In this document: positions 10,672 to 20,900 of the stretch, one piece after another | Position numbering within the stretch: position 1 is the first letter of the stretch | How the letters are laid out: each line of letters starts with the position of its first letter | From: Chimonanthus salicifolius | Lineage: Eukaryota; Streptophyta; Magnoliopsida; Laurales; Calycanthaceae | NCBI GenBank assembly: GCA_013350335.1 | Contig: CM023535.1 | Span: 39,306,069 to 39,370,068, forward strand | Length of the DNA: 64,000 bases | Direction of reading: 5' to 3' | Notes under the pieces: model-generated | What the model was told of the DNA's origin: nothing | The model's database searches: none | What the model saw: the letters and a program-made list of their open reading frames with translations, nothing else | Position numbers and translations under genes: made by a program

Positions 10672-12748
10672 CATGGTGTATGGCTGAACCCCATGGGGAG
10701 ACTTTGATGGATTAGGTATTTTGGAACCATGAAAAATAAATGGGGAATGTTGGTAGTTTTGATGGACTCAAAAAAAAAAAAAATGAACCTAATGTTGATC
10801 AAAGGGGTAATTTAAATGTATGATGGAATCCACTCATGGAGGGACATGTGGTGGATCTAAAATGTAACAAAAGACCCAAGGAAAAATGGGGATTAGGTTA
10901 AATTAAAGGGGCTGATTTTAATGATCCTATGACATGATTGGTAAGTCATTGAGGGATCTAAGTTGTGGATCAAAAATGTGGTAAATGATCCAAGAGAAGT
11001 AAGGAGATTAACATCATGGGTTCGGCCATGATGTATGGCCGAACCCATGACCCAATTTTATGAGCCATTTATGGGCTAAGTATGGGGCTATGTATGTGTT
11101 TAAATGAATAAGGATTAGGTCATTTTATGGGCTAAATTTGGAATTATGCATGTGTTTAGATGAATGGAAATTAGACTAAGTTAAGGGCTGATTTTAATAA
11201 TCTTGTAACATGGTTGAGGGGTCATTAATGGATCTAAGTGTATGATCAATTATGGACTTAAGTGTGCATGGATAGAAGAGGTAATTTAACCATGGAAGAG
11301 GAGTGGCATAAATCGTAAATATTGGCCAAAATGAAGAACCCCATGGGGGATGATCATGGACTTAAGTGCATTTAAGAAGACCTTAGATGTGGATCATTGA
11401 AGCCTAGGGTTACTGGATTCTAAACTTACATAACTAAAGGATTAATGGACTAAATGGGACCCACAAAGCTAGATAGTGAGGTTCGGCCATGGGGTATGGC
11501 CGAATCCCACTAAGGCTTGGATGATGGACTTGGACATGATAAAAACATGGGCTGATTATTGATATGTAATAAGGTATCGGACATCGCAAGCGGTGCGCGA
11601 TCGGTGACCGGATTTGTGGACGGAAAACGTAAAGGAACGTTAGTCGGTATTCGGTAGGATTCCTACCTTATTGTAAGCCATGGATTATGTGTTGTACGAT
11701 TGTTTTCCTTGATCTATTTTGGTAATTATGTGATTGTTTTAAGATGGGTTTTAAGGCTATGAATTATATGTTAAGGCTATGAATTATATATGAAGGCTAT
11801 GAATTATATATATTACATAGCATAATGCATTTACATCTCATGCATGGCATGGGCGGGAAAATAATGAAATCGGAGTCCATGCTCCTTCGAGGCAACTGAG
11901 AAGCAAGCATGGGGATATCTTGATGTAATTCATCCATCAAGAGGGGTATTATAAGGTACAACCGGAGTCCATGCTCCGTCGGGGCGTCCGAGAAGCAAGC
12001 ATGGGGATTCCTTGATGAGGCTTTGCCATCAAGGGGGATGCCTAGTGTTGATCATATCTTGATGAGGCTTTTCCATCAAGAGGGACATGGCACAATGATG
12101 GTATGGATGATGGGTGGGACTAATGACATAAGACACCCATAGCATGGCATTCATTTTATGGTTTTCATTATATTATTACCTATGTGCTTGTTATCACTAA
12201 TCCATGTGTTGGCCCTACTCGGAGTCCTACTGGGCGCGTTGTCTAACGCCCTACTTCTACCCTAGCTGATGACGCAGGGGATGGCGGAATTGAGGGACGC
12301 GACGGGAGCCAAACGTAGGAGTTTGGGGAAGCGGGCTAGATAGTTTACTTAAATTTATTTTGGAAATGTAATTTGAGTAACTTAGCTCGTCGGACTGTAA
12401 TAATTTATATTCTTACTATGGTTTGGATTTTACTTTTGGACATTATGATTTGAGGTATTTTAGTAATTTAAGTAGTGTAATTTTCCCTGCTATCTAAAAT
12501 TGGTAGGATAGACTCTATTGTAATTCCGCACTTAGTTTAATATTCCGCAAGCTTACTTCTACGAGTGAACCGTTCTTCGTGGACTTAGTTCCACGCACAC
12601 GTAGGATTGGCCAGTTAAGGGCCGGGCTTTAGAAGCTCGGACTTAACTCGCGTCGTGACGTCCCGCGCCCTTTGTCGCTTTTACTTCAAAAAAAAATAGA
12701 CTCTGATTTTTGGTCAATTAAGCATAGTGAAAAGGGACGGGCGTTACA
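10672..12748 (+). mobile_element. Element B 5' LTR, truncated at its 5' end
   Basis: Begins abruptly inside a hairpin and ends GTTACA at 12748, directly before the primer site. It keeps hairpins at about 11018-11050 and 11481-11508, the conserved CG-rich block at about 11576-11660, a 21-24 bp repeat of AAGGCTATGAATTATAT at about 11755-11810, two-stem units (about 11868-12040) and the acceptor-like AG at 12264-12265. One hairpin present in the 3' LTR (20,007-20,035) is cleanly missing at about 11,336. About 340 bp near 10,690-11,020 are present here but deleted from the 3' LTR. Confidence 0.92.
12281..12343 (+). other. 20-codon ORF in the exon-2-like block (probably not coding)
   Basis: ATG at 12281 to TAG at 12343 would give a basic 20-residue peptide (MAELRDATGAKRRSLGKRAR). 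The 3' LTR copy at 20,973-21,035 keeps it with two substitutions, and S5 has a longer version at 41,984-42,055. S3 and S6 lack the start codon although the surrounding nucleotides are conserved. The block contains the hairpin CCAAGC/GCTTGG, so the constraint may be on RNA rather than peptide. Confidence 0.2.
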
Positions 12749-12750
12749 GT

Positions 12751-12762
12751 TGGTATCAGAGC
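12751..12762 (+). other. Primer binding site of element B
   Basis: TGGTATCAGAGC, two bases after the LTR end at 12748. This is the standard plant primer site complementary to the 3' end of initiator Met tRNA, where minus-strand cDNA synthesis starts. Confidence 0.95.
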
Positions 12763-13386
12763 GAAATCGGAAGAATGAATCTCTCGAAGTGAGATTAAGA
12801 CGGTTTCACATCTCAGTGACGGATAAGAATCCCAACTAATCGACTCTTCAGAGTCCGCTGCATGGGGGTCGGGTTAATTTACTTCGATTGACTCAGACTG
12901 AAGCATTCAATCTGAGAACGACATTTGACGAAAAGGAATGATAGCAAGGGAATAACAATCACTCTAAGTTAGATCTATCAAACACAGTAAGATAGGGCTT
13001 ACTTCCCCCAAAAATGAGAACACGACATTTTGATACTTAGGAAATTTTCCTCCCACAGCAAAGTATACTTAGTCGGTAATTTTCCCCCAAATTGAAGGAA
13101 AAATATTTGATACTTAGGAAATTTCCCCCCAAAAAAAAAGTATACTTAGTCGGTAATTTTCCCCTAACTTGAAGGAAAAATAGTTGATACTTAGGAAGTT
13201 CCCCCCCCAAAAAAACAAGGTATACTTACTTAGCAATTTTTCCCCAAATTAAAAAGAAACATTTGATACTTAGAGAGTTTTTCCCCCAAAAACTAAGTAT
13301 GCTTATTTGGCAAATTTCTCCAAAATATGAACACGACAATTTTATGAAGGAACTAAGTCAATAAATATTTTTTGATGACTTAGGAA
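12763..13386 (+). other. Untranslated leader of element B
   Basis: No credible coding sequence. About 620 bp between the primer site and gag, compared with 261 bp in C. The extra length comes mainly from the tandem repeat at 13032-13343. Just before gag is a T-rich stretch and TTAG (AG at 13382-13383), a splice-acceptor-like context also present in C (AG at 23194-23195). Confidence 0.8.
13032..13343 (+). repeat. Tandem repeat, period 77-79 bp, in B's leader
   Basis: Units begin with GATACTTAG or GATACTTAGG at 13032, 13109, 13186 and 13265. Each contains a C-run (AATTTTCCCCC), an A-run, TATACTTAGTCGG and GAAGGAAAAA. The last unit is partial and more divergent. C keeps only a trace of one unit (about 23,085-23,145). 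Confidence 0.9.
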
Positions 13387-14520
13387 ATGCCTCCAAAGAG
13401 AAGGACTCGCCGAAACCCACGGGTAGAGGAAGATGTGCCACCACCTCGTCAGGAAGAGGAGGTACAGCCACCTCATCAAGAGGAGGGACAGAATAGTGTG
13501 AACCTACCTGCTGTGCCTCCCGAGTTGAAAGAATTGGTTCAAGCAGTGGTCACCTCTGTCCTGCAACAGCATTTGAACGGGAATGCAACTACCAGCGACT
13601 CTAATAACTTGAAAATGGTCAAGGATTTCCAGCAACAGCGCCCCCCGTACTTCAACGGGAAAGAAGGGGCTGTCAAAGCAGAACATTGGTTGAAAAAGAT
13701 CACTCAGATCTTGACTCTGCTTCAGATTTCTAGTCATGCTGATAGGATCTTACTGGCTACATCTCAACTGATTGAGGATGCCGGTAATTGGTGGGAGTTT
13801 GTAGAAAAACAGCAAGCACTTGTACCGGAAGGGGAATGACATGGGAATGGTTCTCAGCTACTTTTCTAGAGCAATATTTTCCGGAGGAGGAAAGAGAGCG
13901 CCAGACTCAAGCCCTCCTATCATTGATACAAGGCAATATGATGGTGGCAGAATATCACAGGGAATTTCTTAGTCTATCCGTCTATGCATTTTATATGGTG
14001 GATACCGAGCACCGGAGGGCCCGTAAGTTTGAGCGGGGCCTTTGGCCGAGCATCAGGGCTAGGGTGACAATATTCAAGGCAGCCACACTGGCTGAGGTGG
14101 TCAGCAAGCCCACTATAGTGGAGAGAGAGTTGAATGAGATGGTATGGTTTGACAACCGCCGAGGGCAGAGTGGGCAGGGTGCATTTCAACCCAACAAGAA
14201 GTTCCGCCCGAACTTTAGCAGACCCTCACCCTCCACTGGATCTACAGGGGGCTTTCGCCCCAATCAGCCCTCCCCATTAGCATCAGTCACTCAGGTTCCA
14301 CGGGGTGGAAACACATGCTACCAGTGTGGCCAACAGGGCCACTTCAAGAGGGAGTGTCCACAGATTAGCAAACCCTCTCACTTCAGGGGTCCCTTTCGCC
14401 CTCTGGCTAGACCAGCTCAGTCACGAGGAGGCAGGGTTTATAATCATGTGGGGCGGGCACCGAACCCTACAGGATCTAGACGTCTTTTTACCATAGCTCC
14501 TCCAACAACGGTGGATCACT
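13387..14520 (+). pseudogene. Element B gag (frameshifted)
   Basis: Start ATG at 13387 (MPPKRRTRRNPR), matching C's start at 23202. The N-terminus is basic, followed by an acidic Gln/Glu/Pro-rich segment, a capsid-like region ([43 protein letters not shown]) and, in the next frame, [10 protein letters not shown] and [11 protein letters not shown] basic Ser/Pro-rich linker leads to the zinc knuckle [14 protein letters not shown] at about 14,311-14,352, an intact CX2CX4HX4C. Compared with C, about 11 bases are missing near 13,835, which shifts the frame. Role: particle formation and RNA packaging. From 13,849 the frame runs straight into the protease, so gag and pol share one frame in this family. 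Confidence 0.92.
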
Positions 14521-15617
14521 CCGTGATTCAAGGTATGGCCGTAGTTGGTAGTTCCTATGCTGTGGCATTATTTGATTCTGGAGCTTCCCATTCATTTATA
14601 TCTGCTGCATTCATATCTGCTACAAGCACATTAGTACAGAAACTGTCCACATCACTTACCATTGTATCCCCCGTCGGAGACACATCTTTGGGACTCATAT
14701 GCACGGCACTGAACACTGAACTTGCTGGATTCAGATTCGAGTTCAATTATTTGGTACTCGATATGGCTGAGTACAACGTTATATTTGGCATGGACTGGTT
14801 GGCTACATTTCAGGCCAATATTGATTGCCATCTTCGTAGGGTGATATTTTGGTCACCCGAGGGAAAGCGGTATATGGTACATGCTGACAGACAGGGCATC
14901 CCTAGAAGGCTGCAGGAAGAATTGAACCGTCTTGTCTTGAACAACATCAGATTAGACAGGGCACCAGTGGCTGAACTTCCAGCGGTAGTAGCAGATTATG
15001 CTGAGGTATTCCCAACAGAGCTCCTTGGTTTACCACCCAAGAGGGAGATAGACTTTGAGATCAAGTTATATCCCGGCACTGCTCCAGTATCATTGCCACA
15101 TTATAGGATGGCACCAGCTGCGATGACCGAGTTGAAGAAGCAGATTGATGAACTGCTCAGATTGGGTTTTATTCAGAATAGCCCATTAGCATGGGGAGCC
15201 CCAGTATTATTTGTGAAGAAGAAAGACGGTACCCTGCGGATGTGTGTGGACTACAGGAAATTGAACTAGCTGACTGTCAGGAACAAGTATCCCCTACCCA
15301 GGATTGACGATCTGTTTGATCAACTTAAAAGTTCCTCTCACTTCTCCAATATTGATCTGATGTCCGGGTACCATCAAATCCGGGTTAGGGAGGAGGACAT
15401 AGAGACGACAGCCTTCAGGACACGGTATGGCTTATATGAGAATGTGGTCATGCCATTTGGACTTACTAATGCACCGGCTGTGTTCATGGACCTGATGAAT
15501 TGGATATTCCGTCCTTACTTGGATCAGTTTGTGATTGTATTCATTGATGATATTCTGGTCTATTCCAAGAGTCAGGAGGAACATGCTGAGCACCTGCGGA
15601 TAGTCCTGGACACTTGA
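14521..15617 (+). pseudogene. Element B pol: protease and reverse transcriptase
   Basis: Continuous with gag. The protease motif [11 protein letters not shown] has its catalytic Asp codon at 14574-14576 and the DSG triplet is intact. FNYLVLDM and VIFGMDWL follow. The linker [12 protein letters not shown] and PHYRMAP leads into [21 protein letters not shown], then a TAG at 15267-15269 where C has [18 protein letters not shown] and the catalytic FIDDI at 15540-15554. A one-base deletion relative to C at about 15,614 ends the frame. Protease and RT active-site residues are all present, so this copy died through the stop and the frameshift. Confidence 0.93.
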
Positions 15618-16216
15618 GGAAGAACCAGTTGTATGCCAAAGCCAGCAAGTGTGAGTTCTGGCTATCTGAGGTCAACTTCTTGGGGCACATTATATCAGAG
15701 GAAGGTATAGCCATGGACCCGGCTAAGGTAGCGGCAGTGAGGGAGTGGAAAGCACCGACGAATGTGACCGAGATCCGCAGTTTTCTGGGATTGGCCGGTT
15801 ACTACAGGAAATTCATCATGGACTTCTCCAAGATTGCAGCTCCACTTACCCGACTCACTCAAAAAGGAGTCAAATTTGAGTGGTCAGATCTGTGCAACTG
15901 GAGATTTGAGGAGCTAAAGGAGAGGCTTACAACCGCTCCTATTATGATCTTGCCGGAAAGAGGCAGAAGTTATGAGGTATACTGTGATGCCTCAGGTGAG
16001 GGACTAGGGTGTACACTCAGTCAAGGTAATCGTTCGGTGGCGTACGGATCAAGATAGTTGAAAATTCATGAACGCTTTTATCCCACACATGATCTGGAGC
16101 TAGCAGCAGTGCTCTTCGATCTCAAAAGCTGGAGACACTACCTTTATGGTGAGAAGTTTGAGGTGTTCTCAGATCACAAGACCCTGAAGTACTTATTTGA
16201 TTAGAAGGAACTCAAC
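15614..16216 (+). pseudogene. Element B pol: RT connection and RNase H
   Basis: Frame-shifted continuation. [17 protein letters not shown] and [19 protein letters not shown] are the RT thumb and connection. [10 protein letters not shown] is the first RNase H block with its catalytic Asp, followed by HDLELAAV and SDHKTLKYL. Two in-frame TAG codons, at 16055-16057 and 16202-16204, stand where A or C have CAG. RNase H would degrade the RNA template during reverse transcription. Confidence 0.92.
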
Positions 16217-17878
16217 ATGAGACAGCGCAGATGGATGGAATACCTGGCGGATTATGAGTTAGCACTTCGGTATCAACCGGGCAAGGCGAACAAGGTGGCG
16301 GATGCCCTCAGCCGCATGTCACATGCGATAGTAGCCAGCTTGATCAGGACGGAATGGGAGGTATTGAATACCATTAGAGAGTTTAAACTCTACCTCAATA
16401 ATCATGGGACCATATATAACCTGATCATACGATCCCACATGGTCTCTGAGATTGAACGGGAGCAACGGACAGATCCAGAGGTGGATGAGATATGGGCTAA
16501 GATGTCTATCGGTGAGGTTGTACCGGAGTGGGAACTACGACCAAGACAGGGTCTGGTGTTCCGAGGTAGGACATATGTGCCTAAGAGCTGCAAAAGAGAG
16601 TTGTTGATTGAAGCACACCAAACCAAGCGCTCTATCCATCCGAGCAGCACCAAGATGTATCATGATCTTAAGAGGCACTATTGGTGGCATGGACTCAAGA
16701 AAGATGTGGCAGAGTTTGTTGCTCGTTGCCTAACTTGTCAGCAGGTTAAGGCGGAACATCAGAAACCAGCAGGTTTACTCGCACCCTTGCCAGTACCGGA
16801 GTGGAAATGGGAACACATATCCATGGATTTTGTAACAGGATTGCCAAGGTCATCAAAGGGCAACGATACGATATGGGTCGTAGTGGACCGGTTGACTAAG
16901 TCTGCGCATTTCCTTCCCATCAAGATGACAGATTCATCGGAGACATTGGGTCGACGGTACATCCGGGATATCATCAGACTACATGGTATTCCCCAGACTA
17001 TTGTGTCCGACAGAGATGGCCGATTCACCGGCAGAGTATGGCAGGGCATACAGTCGGCTATGGGGACCGACATATTGACTAGGACAACATTTCATCCACA
17101 GACTGATGGGCAATCAGAGAGGACGATACAGACACTGGAGGATATGTTGAGAGCATGTATGCTAGACTTCAAGGGTGGATGGGAGGATCATTTGCCACTG
17201 GTGGAATTCTTTTACAACAACAGTTATCAGGCAAGCCTCAAGATGGCTCCATTTGAGGCCTTGTATGGTAGGCCATGTAGATCACCAGTGTGTTGGACAG
17301 AAGCCGGTGAGCCTGCATTGATTGGACCCGAGTTAGTCGTAGAGATTGCGGCGCAGATCAAGTTGATACGGCAACACCTACTCACTGCACAGAGCCGTTA
17401 GAAGAGCTATGCCAACAAGAGGAGAAGGTTCCTCGAGTTTGAGGTGGGAGACTTAGTGTTCTTGAAAGTCTCACCACAGAAAGGACACATGAGGTTCGGG
17501 AAGAAGGGGAAACTGTCGCCTAGATTTGTGGGGTCATTTTCAATCCTGACGAGGGTGGCGGGGGGGGGGGGGGGGGGGGGGGTAGCTTATCAATTGGCGC
17601 TCCCTCCACAGCTATCATCTCTACATGATGTATTCCATGTGTCCATGTTGAGGAACTACAACCCCGATCCTTCACATGTCCTGAGTGTGCAAGACGTCGA
17701 CGTGCAAAGCGACGTGACGTATGTGGAGATGCCGATCAGAGTGATGAGAGAACAAAGAGTGTTGCGGAACCGCGCTATTCAGTTGGTCAAGGTGGTATGG
17801 GAACGACATGGCAATGAGGAAGCCACCTGGGAACTTGAATCAGAAATGAGAGCCGCTCATCCGGATCTTTTTGTATGA
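16217..17878 (+). pseudogene. Element B pol: integrase with C-terminal chromodomain
   Basis: Linker ([13 protein letters not shown]), zinc-binding domain (HQTKRSIH and CLTCQQ), and catalytic core with the first Asp in MDFVTGLP (GAT 16826-16828), the second in SDRDGRF and the Glu in TIQTLEDML (about 17,138). A TAG at 17399-17401 replaces CAG of C. After it come the GPY/F-like region (LSPRFVGSF) and a 23-base G run (17560-17582) that adds a poly-Gly stretch in frame. The chromodomain is at about 17,756-17,875 (RAIQLVKVVWERHGNEEATWE), typical of Tekay/Del chromoviruses, where it is thought to direct insertion into heterochromatin. The stop at 17876-17878 is the natural end. Confidence 0.93.
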
Positions 17879-17921
17879 GTTGTTTGAACCCCGACTTCGC
17901 TCGAATTTTCGGGACAAAAAT

Positions 17922-17939
17922 TTCAAAAGAAGATTGTAT
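17922..17939 (+). other. Polypurine tract region of element B
   Basis: TTCAAAAGAAGATTGTAT lies directly before the 3' LTR start at 17940. C has AAAAAGAGAG followed by the same TTGTAT spacer. It would prime plus-strand cDNA. Confidence 0.7.
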
Positions 17940-20900
17940 TGTAATAGACCGGAATTTTTAAATCAATATATATGTGGCTATTATTTATTTTAATGATGGA
18001 AATTGGGAATTTTGATGGAATAGATGTTAAGTGGATCAAAATTTGGGGCAAAGGCCCAAGTATGGTCCAAGGGGCCATGGGTTGGATGAAATTCATTTAA
18101 TTGGTCAATAATGATTAATTGGGTCAAGAATGGTCAAATTGGGTCAAATACCCATTTGGGACCCAATGGGTCAAGATGGTTAAGCTCTAAGGTAAATGGG
18201 TAGGAAATAAATTTAATTGGGCCATGGGCCCAATGGTGACCCAATTGGTTGGAATGGATTGAATTGGAATTAAACCACCTAAGTTAGTGATGAAATGATC
18301 AAGATGGCATAACCAAGTGGGGCCCACCTCCACCTCATCAAGTGAGGTGGCATGTGGACCAAGGCAGAGGTGGGGCCGACCATCATGGTTGACTAACCAT
18401 GGATAAGTCAAAGGGAATTAAAGAGGATCAAAGTGAATTAATGTGATTTAATTAATATGAATCACCGAAGTTAATTTTGATTAAGCCTAGGTGACATGGC
18501 CGAATGGGGCCCACCTCCACCTCACCAAGTGAGGTGGCGGCTAGGCTAGGAATTAGTGGGGCCGGCCACCATGGTTGACTTGGTCAACCACGGGTGGATT
18601 AATGGAGAAGAACCAAGGAGATTAAAGGGGTTAATTGAGAATTAATTAACCTAAGTTAAGGATCCAATTAATTAATTAATTAAGTTAGTCAAATGGGTCA
18701 ATGGGGAGTCAAAGGAATAAGTCAATGGGTGGTTTCATCTCATTGAAACCACCCAAACCACTTAAAGAAACACAAAAGAAAACCATGGACTAAGGGTGGT
18801 GGTTTCATCTCAACCACCACCACCCAAAGCATGATGACCCATATCCCTCCATGATGATGGTCAAATGGTCAAGATGGAAGACCAAACCACCCATCTCAAG
18901 GCACCAAAACCGTTGGCTTAGTGGTGGTTTTGTCCCAACCACCACCACTAAGGCATGCAAGCCCATGCTTGGTGGGTGGAGGGAATGATGGTGGAGCCTA
19001 ACACAAGCAACCAAATGAGATGAGTTTTGATCTCATTCCTTCATCTCTTTTCCATCTCACTCTCTCCATCTCTCACTCTCCAAAACCGTCCCTCACTCTT
19101 ACAAGGAGAAAGAAGAAGAAAAACTTCGAAGAAAAGAGAAGAAAAATTCAAGCATTGGCCAACCACCTCAAGACCAAGCCTTGGGATAGTTCTTCCCATC
19201 CTCTCCTCCTTTCCCTCTCTCAAACACACTCCATCATTGGCCGACCCAAACCTTGATGATCTCATTTTGATCAAGCACATCTTGGCCAAAGATCAAGGAA
19301 AAGAAGAAATGAGAAAGACTAAGGATCCAAAGGGAGAAAAAGAAGTCGGAGGAGCCGTCGGATTGGTAAGTAATTCTTAAACAAGATTTTACATTTGTTA
19401 AGGGTTAAAGAGGAAATCATGGAATCCATTTTTTTGATTAAATGGTGGCCAAAAATGTTATGGGCCATGGATCTAAGATCCATCCAAGGAAGGGATGAGA
19501 AATGGACAAAATGGATAAGATAGGTTAAGAAAAGAAAAATAAAGGAATGATAAGGACACTAGGTATTTAAGGTTTTCTTAAGCATGGAAAAATGGATTTT
19601 TGAAGGAATCATGGACCATAGGGTTCGGCCATGTAGTATGGAAGGATGATTTATGATTTTTAAGGTTTTAATGATTAAGTGTAGTGATTTTTAAAGGATG
19701 GCCGAACCCATGACCCAATTTTATGAGCCATTTATGGGCTAAGTATGGGGCTATGTATGTGTTTAAATGAATAAGGATTATGTCATTTTATGGGCTAAAT
19801 TTGGAATTATGCATGTGTTTAGATGAATGGAAATTAGGTTAAGTTAAGGGCTGATTTTAATAATCTTGTAACATGGTTGATGGGTCATTAATGGATCTAA
19901 GTGTATGATCAATTATGGACTTAAGTGTGCATGGATAGAAGACGTAATTTAACCATGGAAGAGGAGTGGCATAAATCATAAATATTGGCCAAAATGAAGA
20001 ACCCTAGGTTCGGCCATGGTACATGGCCGAACCCCATAGGGGATGATCATGGACTTAAGTGCATTTAAGATGACCTTAGATGTGGATCATTGAAGCGTAG
20101 GGTTGCTGGATTTTAAACTTACATAATTAAAGGATTAATGGACTAAATGGGACCCACAAACCTTGATAGTGAGGTTCGGCCATGGGGTATGGCCGAACCC
20201 CACTAAGGCTTGGATAATGGACTTGGACATGATAAAAACATGGGCTGATTATTGATATGTAATAAGGTATCGGACATCGCAAGCGGTGCGCGATCGGTGA
20301 CCGGATTTGTGGACGGAAAAAGTAAAGGAACGTTAGTCGGTATTCGATAGGATTCCTACCTTATTGTAAGCCATGCATTATGTGTTGTACGATTGTTTTC
20401 CTTGATCTATTTTGGTAATTATGTGATTGTTTTAAGATGGGTTTTAAGGCTATGAATTATATGTTAAGGCTATGAATTATATATTAAGGCTATGAATTAT
20501 ATATATTACATAGCATAATGCATTTACATCTCATGCATGGCATGGGCGGGAAAATAATGAAACCGGTGTCCATGCTCCTTCGGGGTGACCGAGAAGCAAG
20601 CATGGAGATATCTTGATGTGATTCGTCCATCAAGAGGGGTACTATAAGGTACAACGGAGTCCATGCTCCGTCGGGGCGACCGAGAAACAAGCATGGGGAT
20701 TCCTTGATGAGGCTTTGCCATCAAGGGGGATGCCTAGTGTTGATCATATCTTGATGAGGCTTTTCCATCAAGAGGGACATGGCACAATGATGGTATGGAT
20801 GATGGGTGGGACTCATGACATAAGACACCCATGGCATGGCATTCATTTTATGGTTTTCATTATATTATTACCTATGTGCTTGTTATCACTAATCCATGTG

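Noticed and set aside
12281..12343. Conserved basic 20-residue peptide in LTR exon 2
   Set aside because: The start codon is missing in S3 and S6 although the surrounding nucleotides are conserved. A conserved RNA hairpin explains the similarity better. Kept only as a low-confidence feature.
12751..12762. tRNA gene at the TGGTATCAGAGC match
   Set aside because: Only the 3'-terminal complement is present and it sits exactly at an LTR border, so it is a primer binding site.
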